51,246 nucleotides of DNA from Tritrichomonas foetus (lineage: Eukaryota; Parabasalia; Tritrichomonadida; Tritrichomonadidae), in NCBI GenBank assembly GCA_001839685.1, contig MLAK01000883.1, positions 1 to 51,246 on the forward strand, in the 5' to 3' direction. This document shows positions 38,491 to 48,694 of the stretch, in pieces. The notes below the pieces were generated by a model. That model had not been told where the DNA came from and ran no database searches. It saw only the letters and a program-made list of their open reading frames with translations. Within the stretch, counting starts at the first letter, position 1. Every line of letters starts with the position of its first letter. Both the position numbers and the translations under genes were made by a program.

Positions 38491-40677
38491 TTAGTGCGGT
38501 TGGGCACGAACGAGGCTTGTCCAAGCATTCACATCGTTATTTGGTGTAGAGTCGACGAGGAAGCGGGAAATAATGACTTCTTTATGATCCTCCTGTGGAA
38601 TAATCTCATTTGAAAGATATTTTCCACTTAGATTCCAACACTCATTCATAAGTGCTTGTACATTCTGGTTTTCAGGAGTCTGTAGCTGTGGCAACTCAGA
38701 TGGAAGTTGATCGAATGAAGAAACGCCAAAAACGTTTTGAAGGAAATCAACTGAAACATTCTTGCTAACCCAGAAGTATATCTTATCATTTGTGTGGAAA
38801 AGAAAGACATTTCCATAATTAAACGAATCAGCAGCAAGTGGAAGAGGTGTTTTTGCATATTCAGCTTGTGCATCAATTGCAAACATTCTTGGATAAATCC
38901 AAAGAAGTAATTCATTGATACTTGCTGAACGAGTAAATATGGAAATATTCATTCTTCCGTCAGCACCATTTTCACAAGGGACTGCGGTAATTGGCGAAAG
39001 AATGATAGCATGACTTGTATGATACATTGAAGAAACTCTTACTGAGTGATTGACAAGGTTATAAATATCCGATCTTATCTGACCTGTAGCAACTTCTCTG
39101 CCTTTACTTAAAATACAAAAGATAGCCTTTTTAGCTTCAATTGCAGTTAAAGCACCTTCATCAATGTTGCTTCTAATTTGGTTGACGTCGGATGTTACTG
39201 GGAGAGCAAAAGTGAAAACTCGAATCATCCTGCGTGAGTCAACAGTTGTCCATAAAAGTGCCAGTTGGAAAAGTGCATCATGTGATCTAATTTCACCATC
39301 AACCGCCAATTCAAAAGTAACGGCTTTATCTGGAATTAAAACCGGGAAGTTGACTAAATCGCGATTCTTTACCATCAAATTTCCATGAATCTTCGAAACC
39401 TTTACACCACTCGAGCAACGTAGTCTAAGTGAAGCGCAATAGAAATAATCAGTCGTCAATTCGTTAAATAAGTCAAGGTGCATACGCGAGCAAGCCTCTT
39501 GACTAAACTGGCCGTAATAATGAACGGTTCCGCCAGTGAGTCCTGCCGGTACAGCCATCGATGCAAGATCGATACTATTTGATTGCCATGTGGCGCAGAA
39601 AAGATGATACGATGAACAGATTTCATTCAATTTCACGGAAATGTCTCGGAAGAATTTGCCAGAATTATCTGGCGGCAATTTCAAAAGGGCCAATTCGTCA
39701 ACATTTGTGTCGCGTGGGTGGAGGACGTTTGTTCCGCGAGTCGGAATATTCACGACGCCGACGAAAAGGACGGCACTTTTTCCATGAACGATTTTCGCAG
39801 CGGCGAGCAAGCCATCTGGAAGGCAGTGGCCAGTTGCTGTCGGCGATGGCGGCGTTGAAATAATTGCGTCAAAAACTTCTTCGATTTGAGATCGAATATC
39901 TCCAATGCGCGCAGGCTTGGCGTTGATTTGAGGGAGGTCTGTTAAATCCGGAATAACTATTTCCTTTTGTTGTGCGAAATCGTAAATAGAAACGCGGTCT
40001 GAAATCGTGATTAAGCTGAGATAAATATTTTCATTCAATGATGGAAGAATCGCTTTGATGCTCGTCAGGTATTGCGCTGTGAAGCCACACGTCATGGCTG
40101 GAATTGAAATATCAACGATTATAACGAAAGCTGGCTGGAAATTTGGTAAGACGACATACGAGCGAGGCGCAACTAAATCGTAAACTGTGTTCGATAATTC
40201 TGGACGATTGAGTAATGGCTGTGTATTGTAGGTGTCAACTGCGACTCCATTCCTTGTTCCGCACATTGGACATATATATGTTCGATAATCGGATTCGACT
40301 CGGCTGTAAGGAGAAAGGTAGCTGGAGCACTTTTGACAACGAATAACTGTAGATTCTGAGCAATCAATAACTGGCGAATTAGTGACTTGCGCTGGAGTAA
40401 CAACTAAACCAAGTGGAACTCCGGAATTTGTTGAAATATCGGCGGTGGCTGGAATGACACTACTGACTGATCGAAAATATGGCGGTAATGTTGGCTGCCC
40501 GCTTGCGCCAAGCGGTGAGTTAATATTTGGATTCCCCCAAGGAAAAACAACTTCAACTTGAGGTAAGGGAGCTGAAATTCCGGGAACTGGGGAAGCATTT
40601 TGTGTAGGTGCTGTGGGTGTAGAAACAGGAATTGGATTATTTCCGATGAGCTCTGGAAGAACGTATCGATGACTCAT
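38491..40677 (-). CDS. Sec24-like COPII coat protein
   Basis: 728 residues, ATG preceded by TCAGTAC. The order of Sec23/Sec24 domains is visible. A Pro-rich leader (1-95) is followed by the zinc finger CQKC ... CPMC (Cys114, 117, 136, 139). Next is a von Willebrand-like trunk 'PAFVIIVDISIPAMTCGFTAQYLTSIKAILPSL', with 'SLITISDRVSIYDF' and 'ALLKLPPDNSGKFFRDISVKLN'. The b-sandwich ('YFYCASLRLRCSSGVKVSKIHGNL', 'LVNFPVLIPDKAVTFELAVDGEI') and a helical domain come after, then a gelsolin-like end ('RMFAIDAQAEYAKTPLPLAADSFNYGNVFLFHTNDKIYFWVSKNV'). The LDLF and gelsolin phrases fit Sec24 better than Sec23. By family it selects cargo at ER exit sites with Sec23. It is shorter than the usual 850-1000 residues, mainly in the N-terminal leader. 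Confidence 0.85.
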   Translation of the reverse strand: MSHRYVLPELIGNNPIPVSTPTAPTQNASPVPGISAPLPQVEVVFPWGNPNINSPLGASGQPTLPPYFRSVSSVIPATADISTNSGVPLGLVVTPAQVTNSPVIDCSESTVIRCQKCSSYLSPYSRVESDYRTYICPMCGTRNGVAVDTYNTQPLLNRPELSNTVYDLVAPRSYVVLPNFQPAFVIIVDISIPAMTCGFTAQYLTSIKAILPSLNENIYLSLITISDRVSIYDFAQQKEIVIPDLTDLPQINAKPARIGDIRSQIEEVFDAIISTPPSPTATGHCLPDGLLAAAKIVHGKSAVLFVGVVNIPTRGTNVLHPRDTNVDELALLKLPPDNSGKFFRDISVKLNEICSSYHLFCATWQSNSIDLASMAVPAGLTGGTVHYYGQFSQEACSRMHLDLFNELTTDYFYCASLRLRCSSGVKVSKIHGNLMVKNRDLVNFPVLIPDKAVTFELAVDGEIRSHDALFQLALLWTTVDSRRMIRVFTFALPVTSDVNQIRSNIDEGALTAIEAKKAIFCILSKGREVATGQIRSDIYNLVNHSVRVSSMYHTSHAIILSPITAVPCENGADGRMNISIFTRSASINELLLWIYPRMFAIDAQAEYAKTPLPLAADSFNYGNVFLFHTNDKIYFWVSKNVSVDFLQNVFGVSSFDQLPSELPQLQTPENQNVQALMNECWNLSGKYLSNEIIPQEDHKEVIISRFLVDSTPNNDVNAWTSLVRAQPH

Positions 40678-40859
40678 TTTTGGCCGGATGTACTGAAAAA
40701 AATGGCCTTATATATTGACCTTATTTCATAAACTATTAGAAAAGTTTGGAAAAAAAAAGTATGAAAAGAAAAGGATAATAAAAAGGATAAAAGATGGATA
40801 AGTTTCAGAATTTGAATACTAAAAACATATTTATAAAATTTATATACAAAACAACAAAA

Positions 40860-43800
40860 TTAAAAGTCTTTTTCGCTATATGAGTCGATAATGTTGGTCA
40901 CAAAAGCCGGGTAACCAACAGGCTGATTGCAACTCTGGTTTGTGATGTTTCTCAGCGATTGCACATTATATTGAATACTATTTCTTTCTCTAGATGACAT
41001 TGCAAAAAACAAAATACTTCGGATTTCATTTGACCAAAATCCACGAATTGATTCACTCTCCATTTGAAAGAATGTCCATTTCAAAGATGTTTTAGAAAAT
41101 CTGATAATGTAATATGAATCATTATCTGAAATCATCGAAATAACTTGATCATTTCCATCCCTTAATACATTTTCTATATCATTAGATCGTAAAGGTAATG
41201 CTTTATATGTTGTATACATTTCTTCAAAGAATTGAAAAAGTTCTTCAAAATCATCTGTTTCTGGTGCCATTCCAACACCAACCATAAAAATTATACTAAT
41301 TGAAAATCGAAATGATTTCAAGAGAATTGCTTCTTCAGGTTTAGCAATTTCTTCCAATTCTGTTTTCCCATCAAAAAGCTCAAAGATCTTTTCCGCATTC
41401 ATTTTTCCACCACGTGAAACAATAATGGTATGAATTGAATGAATAATTACCCATAAACGTTGCATTAAAAATTCTGTCATTTCAATTTCATATTTTTCTG
41501 CAATAAAACGAACAAAATTAAGATGATTTTCCGATAATCTTGGAACAATTCCATCATAATGGCCTTCAGGAGCTTCAGGTGGATTTAAATTTTCATGAAA
41601 ACATCGAAGTACACAATAAACAAGTGATTTAAGTTCCCATGCAAGCGCCATTCGTCCAACAGCAGGCAAAATTGATTCAACAAAGTCAAACTGAGTCATT
41701 GATACTACATCAAGAGGCGAGTCAAGAACACGTAATTCAAACATTGAAAAAGTAAAAGCAACAGCATGTCCAAAATTAAGGAAATTGGTATGTTCTTGAA
41801 TGATTTGTTGTAATTTTGATAATTCACCACCATGACAGAGAGTCTGACTAACATATTCAAGACCACGAAGTTGAAATGAAATTTTATTCGCTTCGACCGC
41901 AATAATATGAACAATTGCCATAAGATCTCCTGAAACCATAAGAAAAAATGTATCATCTGTAATTAAACCTAATTCACCATCTTTTACCATTCTTCCCAGA
42001 TTTTCTTCAAGGCTTTTCGCAAGAGAGAAGTAAATTGGTGCTTCAAGTGGATGTTCAGCAGTAGCTTTAATGTATTCATCATGTGTAAATGATGTAGGAA
42101 TAATGTCATAAAATAAATTCGGTCTTGGCGGAAAAATAGTAAACAACATTTCATACCCATTTAAAATTGCCATGGGCGCACCGGTAATGATTGACCAAAG
42201 AAATGAAAGAAAGGAAAAGCCAGACAACGGTTGAGGAAGCAAACATAAAATATGACTAAGAAATGTAGATCTTAAGAATTTTAATGGATTAACATAAGGA
42301 TCATCAAATATTCCACTTGGTAAACGTCTCCATTTAAACCAAAGACGACAAGTTCTACAAACTTTGATTAACTTTCGAGCAAGAAGTAACGATAGGAGTA
42401 AAGAAAAAGAAGTTGCTGGAATATTCAAATCATATTGGAAGAAAACCATTGTCATTGCAACAGCAAAGCAAAAAATGTGTGGTAATGTTTGTGCAATTCT
42501 AAGACCATGAAGGATTAAAATTGCAGAAAAAGGTGCAAAAAAATAACGATTATTCACAGTTTCAAATAATTTCTTATCATTAATTAAAGCAAATGAAATA
42601 AATGCAGGTGCTGTTACAAAATTAGTAATAAAATGGCAATATTTGGTTAAAAAATTAACAGGGATTAATCGACCATAGATAACGCCATACATTTGATGAG
42701 TGGTCATATATGGAAAAAGAACATCAATAACAAAATGGACAATTGCGATAATATTTAACACTAAATTCATAAAAGTGTCATTTATTACCCAATTGAGGAG
42801 AGATGTCGAAGCAGAAACAGCAGCAGCTATAACTGCTGTAACCAAATGTTTTTTCATAAATGTTTGACAGTTATCAGCAATTGAAAATTGAGTGAAAAAA
42901 GTCACAACTAGAATTGCAATTCCAACGGTAATCGGATGATTTCCAATTAACATGAAAATAGAAACGCCTAGAACTAATAAAGCCGACCATAAAAAGTCTA
43001 ATGCAGCTTTCCGAAAGGATGGTGATCCATTTATTCCGAAAATATATTTATTAATTGTTTCAAGAAGCCAGTGAAGTGTTGTAATCGGATGCCCCATCAA
43101 TCCAACGAAAATTAAAAACGGGTAAAATCGAAACAAATAGTTTCCAAATGTTGCAACATATGATAAAATTGGCATCCAATGAATAGTTATCATCAGCTGT
43201 GGAATTGGCGTTGTTTCAGGCAAAATATTCTCTAATAAATGCATTAAAGCAACAACACCAGTCATTCCAACTGCTGATGCGGCTCGTGTATATGAAATGA
43301 AAGGGTCACTGAAGCTGGTCGCGTATGGGTCTGACGGTGGAGGCAACAAAAGTGAAAAAATAGCAGACGCACATATTAATGAAAGATACCAAATAATGCT
43401 GGTCGGATTCATCGGCCTGGTTTCAGAAACAAATGCAGCAAGAAATAATGTAAGCAAAACTGAGGATACTAAGTGCCAATAGTTGGCTGGTCGAGTAAAC
43501 GTCCTTGATAAGGAATCTCTATCAAAATGTATATTTATAACCTGTCCGCAGAGAACGATAAGATTCGTCTTTACATGTCGAGTAGGTAATCTGTCTTTTG
43601 TGTCTTTTGTAACTGTTCCATCGTTAATTAATTCGATTAATCTGAAGACTTCATCGACGTCGAAGCCTTTCCTGACTAATTGATATGCGCGATCGTCCAA
43701 AGGAATTCGTTCGTTGAATAAAATGCCTCTTGCCTCCCATAAAGGGCCACTAATTCCAGCAGGAATGGATGGCAGCTCCTCTTCTGAGTCGTCTGATGAA

Positions 43801-44063
43801 GATGAAACTGCAACTGATTCGTCAAGCATGGAATTAAACCAAACAACGATAAGTTCGATGATTAGAATGAAAATCGCAACTAGTCCGGCAAGAAGAAGTC
43901 TGATAAAATACGAAAAATCGAAAGCGAGGATAATATAGAAGAATCCGAAAATTATCAAGAAAACCGTGGATTTTAGTATATTGGGCCATTTGTCGTTTCT
44001 GTGTAGTATGAAGCCTCCTGTTAAAGTACAGAATATATGGAGTTTGATTCCATACAGCTCCAT
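40860..44063 (-). CDS. Pecanex-like multi-pass membrane protein
   Basis: The open frame reaches TTG 44216; the first ATG is 44063, 12 bases after TCAAACTA, giving 1067 residues. The first half has about ten or more hydrophobic segments interrupted by an acidic loop (SSSDDSEEELPS) and the phrase 'GSPSFRKAALDFLWSALLVLG'. The second half holds pecanex signatures in order: 'FLWSIITGAPMAILNGYEMLF', 'FQLRGLEYVSQTLCHGGEL', and near the C-terminus 'SSRERNSIQYNVQSLRNITNQSCNQPVGYPAFVTNI', matching the conserved ERNSIQ...LRNIxNQSxxQPxGYP block. Pecanex proteins are ER or plasma-membrane proteins linked in animals to Notch signalling and ER function; the biochemical role is unsettled. The length is less than half of metazoan homologues, which have long N-terminal insertions. 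Tandem with the Sec24-like gene. Confidence 0.88.
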   Translation of the reverse strand: MELYGIKLHIFCTLTGGFILHRNDKWPNILKSTVFLIIFGFFYIILAFDFSYFIRLLLAGLVAIFILIIELIVVWFNSMLDESVAVSSSSDDSEEELPSIPAGISGPLWEARGILFNERIPLDDRAYQLVRKGFDVDEVFRLIELINDGTVTKDTKDRLPTRHVKTNLIVLCGQVINIHFDRDSLSRTFTRPANYWHLVSSVLLTLFLAAFVSETRPMNPTSIIWYLSLICASAIFSLLLPPPSDPYATSFSDPFISYTRAASAVGMTGVVALMHLLENILPETTPIPQLMITIHWMPILSYVATFGNYLFRFYPFLIFVGLMGHPITTLHWLLETINKYIFGINGSPSFRKAALDFLWSALLVLGVSIFMLIGNHPITVGIAILVVTFFTQFSIADNCQTFMKKHLVTAVIAAAVSASTSLLNWVINDTFMNLVLNIIAIVHFVIDVLFPYMTTHQMYGVIYGRLIPVNFLTKYCHFITNFVTAPAFISFALINDKKLFETVNNRYFFAPFSAILILHGLRIAQTLPHIFCFAVAMTMVFFQYDLNIPATSFSLLLSLLLARKLIKVCRTCRLWFKWRRLPSGIFDDPYVNPLKFLRSTFLSHILCLLPQPLSGFSFLSFLWSIITGAPMAILNGYEMLFTIFPPRPNLFYDIIPTSFTHDEYIKATAEHPLEAPIYFSLAKSLEENLGRMVKDGELGLITDDTFFLMVSGDLMAIVHIIAVEANKISFQLRGLEYVSQTLCHGGELSKLQQIIQEHTNFLNFGHAVAFTFSMFELRVLDSPLDVVSMTQFDFVESILPAVGRMALAWELKSLVYCVLRCFHENLNPPEAPEGHYDGIVPRLSENHLNFVRFIAEKYEIEMTEFLMQRLWVIIHSIHTIIVSRGGKMNAEKIFELFDGKTELEEIAKPEEAILLKSFRFSISIIFMVGVGMAPETDDFEELFQFFEEMYTTYKALPLRSNDIENVLRDGNDQVISMISDNDSYYIIRFSKTSLKWTFFQMESESIRGFWSNEIRSILFFAMSSRERNSIQYNVQSLRNITNQSCNQPVGYPAFVTNIIDSYSEKDF

Positions 44064-44653
44064 AGCATATAGTTTGACGGAATTTTGACAAATACAGAAT
44101 TTTAATGTTAATTCTAAAGGCCAATTCCAACTCTGCGTCTCTTGATTTGATATAAAACATTGAATTTTTTGTGATGAATTCAAGTTTGAATTACAGTAAC
44201 ATTTTTGTTTATTCAATTACTCGACCAATTTGAAGGCAAGGTGATCAATTTTTAAATAGAGACCTATCAGAAAAATCCGCCGTAAAAAGATAAATTACAG
44301 TAGTATTCTCATCAAATGGTCAAAAATACAAAACTGATCAACTAATCTCCAGATTATTATATATTATCTAATATACTATCAAAGGCAAGCATATTATAAC
44401 CCCACTATAATTGATGATAATTGCATCAAATCAATTCAATTCAAATTTGTATTTTGTTTAGTTAAACAACAATTATATATGATTAGAATAATGGTTGATA
44501 ATTCATAAATCATTAAAAGAAACTGATCAAATAGCCCTAATCAATCAATGTTTGGGAAAATTCCAATAAAAAGGAAAGATAATTCGAATAAAATAATAAT
44601 TATTATAATAAAAAGCAAAATATCTAACATATGTATGCAAAACAAACAAAATT
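44064..44653. other. Intergenic, nothing recognised
   Basis: 590 bases, AT-rich, between the cyclase stop and the pecanex ATG. The upstream extension of the pecanex frame (to 44216) is open but starts only with TTG; part could be 5' leader. Confidence 0.4.
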
Positions 44654-47600
44654 TTAAACATTCTTTCCACTAACTAAATAAGTAGAAACAGTTCCATTCT
44701 TGATTTCAATTTGTCCTCTTTCTTTGACAATGAAACTTCCTCCGTAAATCAATTCATAAGTTGATCTCGAAATATGAACAAGCATTGGAACACCATGGTG
44801 CTCCATTTGTTGTGCCATGTTAATTGCAGGTCCTAAAATTTCAAATGTTGGTTTTTCTGTACCAAAAACACCAGCAACCAAGGGTCCACCAGTGTTAATT
44901 CCAACTCTTATTCTAAGCTTTAATGAATATTTTTCATTGATATAAAGAAGACATTGAATTGCTTCAAGACCAAATTCAACAACTTCTTTTGCATGAACAG
45001 CTGGCTGATTAACTTCAACAAAGATGCCACCAGCACACATATAACAATCACCAATGCATTTAAGTTTAGTAATTGTTGAATGACGCAACAATTTTGAATC
45101 AAGTTCTCTAAACATGATATTTAGCGTAGACATAATCATTTGTGCCGTATTTGCAGCACACCATGGAGTAAATTCAACAATATCCAAAAATAGAATTGTC
45201 GCTGATTGCACAGAAAATGAAATATTTTTCTCACCATTTTGAACTCTTGTGATTAACTTTGGTGGTAAAATCGAAGACAATAATTTATCACTTTTTTCTT
45301 TTTCATCATGAATTAATTGTTTATACGCTTGTGTTTGAGTTATATCACGTGCAGTCATTACATAGTTCGCCTTAAATCGCATAAATTTAAGCCATAAATA
45401 AGATAAATCGTTTTCATTCTTTTTATATTCAACTTCTGCTTCTTCATGACTTTCTGGTGTGATTTCTTCAAATAGCCTTTTGGTAGATGAGCTGAATTGT
45501 TCAGATAAAAAGAAATCACGTGCATTTTTTCCAAGTAATTCGTCTTCAGACATTCTATAAATTCTTTCACTTGCTTTATTGACAGATTCAATTACAAATT
45601 CATCATTCATAATAATAACAGAATCAGGAATTCTATGAACAATTGCATCAAAGAACTCACGATGGCGAGTTGTTCCATCATGCGATTTGTCACCAAATTC
45701 ACCCGATAAAATGTCCATCACTTTCGCTGTTTGCATAACAACATTTGGAGGACATTGAAGAAGAAGTGAAAGAGCAAATTTGATTTTTTGACTCGATTTA
45801 TGAGCTTCATAATAAACAGCTAAAACTAACAGAAAACAAACAATTAAAAGAAAGATAGATGGATTCCTTAGTCGAGGAATTTGTAATTTCAATAATTCGA
45901 TAATATCAGTAACAATTTTATCAAACATAGGGAAGAATAATTTTTCATAAATTTCCACACCGAATGGGAAAAAAGTGATAAAAATTGGATTATTTGGATA
46001 AATAAGTGACTCACCATTTTGAAGTGGATTAATAAGGAGATTAATTAGAGAATACATTAAATTAATTTGAATATCAATTGAAAAACATTTATAAGTTTCG
46101 TTATAAAAAAGTGGAACAATTGTATCAGCTCCATTACAATCAAAATACTCACTTGCTGCTTCATAAGCTTTTGAAAAACCTTTGTAAGGTGGTTCATCAA
46201 GACTTTTGCCTCCATATTGTGCAAGGTTATAATAAGTCATAAAGAGACCAATAGCAGTTTGTGTTCTAATTACCATTCTATCCCATGTTGTTAATGGATT
46301 TTCATACCCACAAAGTTGAGTGACCAGGTTATCTAAAATTCCTATTGATGCAAACATTTGTGATACTGACCCAAGAACATAGTTTAAATGTGGTGCATTG
46401 ATTTGTAATTCTTTGGAAATGGTTAGAAAGATTTCGCAAACTAATACAATTAATACAACAACACAAATAATTAATAACACATTAAAGATTATATATCCAA
46501 TTCTTTCAGTAGATTTTGTTACCGAAATATCACTTGCAGATGAAAACACTTTAATAATATTTTCATCTTGTTTACTGTAATATTCATCATCATCATCACC
46601 TTCGGAAAATTCATCTTCTTTTGCAATTAGTTTCATACTTTCAGCAACAGCTGAAACCACATTCTTTGGTAATGCTGTTAAACATTGATAAACCTCTTTG
46701 TTGGCATTTTCTAAGTTCTCTATCATGAAAATTAAAAGACCGGCAATTGTAACAGTATAAACAATACATAAAAACATAATAACAAACAGTATAATATTGT
46801 CAATATCATGATGCTTTTGAGTTAAATATGTTGTTAGGCTTTCAAGTGCATTTGTTATATATTCTGATACGTTATAACTATTAATCATCGGACCGACAAG
46901 ATAGGTTGACGAAATTAAATCTAATGATGGTTCTTGTTTCATTAACTCTGTGATTTTAAGAGTGATTTCCATGATTGCAGTTTGTAAAGAAATGTTTTTC
47001 CGCGTAATTGTTTTATTCTGATAAAAAGTATAAGGAATTACGTCATCAAAAACTAAACGATGAACTCTATTGATTAATGAATCATTAGGTGCCCATCCTC
47101 TAAAATTACTGATCTGTTCAATTGAATTAGAAGTCATGGTAACCAAATATTGAATTTGACCTTTGGTATCAGATGAACCATTAAAGCTGGATAAATAAAA
47201 TCCAGTATAATTTGGGACAGGAAAGAATGTCGTGTTTGCACCTTCAAGTGGTACATTTTCGCAAATCCAGTGGTGACCAAAAGCAGGTAGCATAAATGCT
47301 GCACATCGAGCAAAAGACAAATTATACATATAATTTAATGGTATTGTAAAATCATCTAAAAAGATAGGTGAATAGGCCATTAATCCAACAGCAGGTATTA
47401 AAATCAAACCAAAATAAAGAATAGACATCCAGGTAACGATACAATTCACAGCAGGAATATTTAAAAGTCTGATTCTATCTTGAATTACAGAAATCTGTTC
47501 ATTAACTTGAATAGCAATAGTATCATCAATTTCATTCAAAGATTCTGAAGCCAATTGATCAGAATCTGATTGAATATTGGCCTTAGGTAATACTGTTTGT

Positions 47601-48694
47601 GAAAGCATTGGTAAAATAGGAAAAGCATGCATTCCTAATAAGTTTGTTCGATCAGGATGAACTAAAATTCCTCGTTGTAGGTTTCTAATTTTTTCACACC
47701 AATCGCAATAAGCTTGTTGGTCCCCCTCAACTTCATAAATAAAACGCGCGTAAGCTCTCGCAACAAAACGATTATTTGGATATTGATTAAATAAATGAAC
47801 AAAATTCGAATGAGCGCGATTTACAGAAACATAGGCATTATTAATTGATGAATCCATTTCTGCTGTATTACTTTGAATTGCTAAATCCCAAACATGGCGT
47901 AATTTTCGTTTCGCATAATGCACTTGTCTAGCAGTTTTGGCTAATCTTAGTTTTAATTCAGGGGATAGAGACCCTTCTCTTTGTGTCAGAACTGTTTGTG
48001 CTTGAGCAATAGTTTGTTTGGCAATAAAACCACGAAAATTACGTGTTTGAATCGAATGAATGATATATGCTAAAGTTTTACTTTCTTCGGGATAAATTGC
48101 AGCAAATTTTCCAAAAACCAACCAATATTCAATATGTTCGTCGTATTTGTTAGCAGCATCTTTCAGTAATGTCCAATCATTTAAAACAGGGTGTGATTGT
48201 TCGAACGCAAAAATGATACAATGAAGGAATTGATTCAGTGAATTATAATTATTAATATCATCGCCTTTATGTTCAAGGAATTTGAGCCTGCTGATTATAA
48301 TTCTACGTCTAACAATATAAGACGATAAGAAAAAGATAACAAAAGCGAAAATAAAAACAAATAATTCAACCATTTGAGCATGATAATTAATAATGTCATA
48401 AATAACAACAAGAATTAGAAAACATCCGCTTGTTAATGAAGAAGAAAACATTGATTTCTTATGAAGGTCAGATAAGAATGATCCAGGTAATAAAATAATG
48501 TGAATATTAACAAAATATAAAATGGCAGAAATGATGGTTCCTCCAATTCGAAAATAAAATGAAAGTTGTGACGAAAGTGCTGTCAAAAATGTGATAAATG
48601 TGGATAAAAGTGAAAATAAAATTTGAGGCTTATGTAAAACCGTCATTAATGAAAACGGGCGAAAAACCAAAGAAACTGAATTAAATTTTATCAT
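44654..48694 (-). CDS. Large multi-pass adenylyl cyclase with PAS domain (main part)
   Basis: 1346 residues as an open frame from ATG 48694, but probably the continuation of 48681-49289 after a one-base frame change. About ten or more membrane spans flank two long extracytoplasmic regions with many NxT/NxS sites. Then a PAS domain at about 1005-1110 ('FFDAIVHRIPDSVIIMNDEFVIESVNKASERIYRMSEDELLGKNARDFF') and a class III cyclase domain at about 1150-1340. Metal aspartates are present in ILFLDIVEFT and CIGDCYM. The purine-selecting lysine in TKLKCIGD indicates ATP rather than GTP. The usual N-x3-R transition-state arginine is Gln (INMAQQMEHHG). By family it is a plasma-membrane receptor-type cyclase making cAMP, a class greatly expanded in trichomonads. 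The stop is TAAA. Confidence 0.88.
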   Translation of the reverse strand: MIKFNSVSLVFRPFSLMTVLHKPQILFSLLSTFITFLTALSSQLSFYFRIGGTIISAILYFVNIHIILLPGSFLSDLHKKSMFSSSLTSGCFLILVVIYDIINYHAQMVELFVFIFAFVIFFLSSYIVRRRIIISRLKFLEHKGDDINNYNSLNQFLHCIIFAFEQSHPVLNDWTLLKDAANKYDEHIEYWLVFGKFAAIYPEESKTLAYIIHSIQTRNFRGFIAKQTIAQAQTVLTQREGSLSPELKLRLAKTARQVHYAKRKLRHVWDLAIQSNTAEMDSSINNAYVSVNRAHSNFVHLFNQYPNNRFVARAYARFIYEVEGDQQAYCDWCEKIRNLQRGILVHPDRTNLLGMHAFPILPMLSQTVLPKANIQSDSDQLASESLNEIDDTIAIQVNEQISVIQDRIRLLNIPAVNCIVTWMSILYFGLILIPAVGLMAYSPIFLDDFTIPLNYMYNLSFARCAAFMLPAFGHHWICENVPLEGANTTFFPVPNYTGFYLSSFNGSSDTKGQIQYLVTMTSNSIEQISNFRGWAPNDSLINRVHRLVFDDVIPYTFYQNKTITRKNISLQTAIMEITLKITELMKQEPSLDLISSTYLVGPMINSYNVSEYITNALESLTTYLTQKHHDIDNIILFVIMFLCIVYTVTIAGLLIFMIENLENANKEVYQCLTALPKNVVSAVAESMKLIAKEDEFSEGDDDDEYYSKQDENIIKVFSSASDISVTKSTERIGYIIFNVLLIICVVVLIVLVCEIFLTISKELQINAPHLNYVLGSVSQMFASIGILDNLVTQLCGYENPLTTWDRMVIRTQTAIGLFMTYYNLAQYGGKSLDEPPYKGFSKAYEAASEYFDCNGADTIVPLFYNETYKCFSIDIQINLMYSLINLLINPLQNGESLIYPNNPIFITFFPFGVEIYEKLFFPMFDKIVTDIIELLKLQIPRLRNPSIFLLIVCFLLVLAVYYEAHKSSQKIKFALSLLLQCPPNVVMQTAKVMDILSGEFGDKSHDGTTRHREFFDAIVHRIPDSVIIMNDEFVIESVNKASERIYRMSEDELLGKNARDFFLSEQFSSSTKRLFEEITPESHEEAEVEYKKNENDLSYLWLKFMRFKANYVMTARDITQTQAYKQLIHDEKEKSDKLLSSILPPKLITRVQNGEKNISFSVQSATILFLDIVEFTPWCAANTAQMIMSTLNIMFRELDSKLLRHSTITKLKCIGDCYMCAGGIFVEVNQPAVHAKEVVEFGLEAIQCLLYINEKYSLKLRIRVGINTGGPLVAGVFGTEKPTFEILGPAINMAQQMEHHGVPMLVHISRSTYELIYGGSFIVKERGQIEIKNGTVSTYLVSGKNV

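Noticed and set aside
40860..44216. N-terminal extension of the pecanex-like protein starting at 44216
   Set aside because: Opens at TTG; the ATG at 44063 follows an initiator-like motif and begins the hydrophobic domain naturally.
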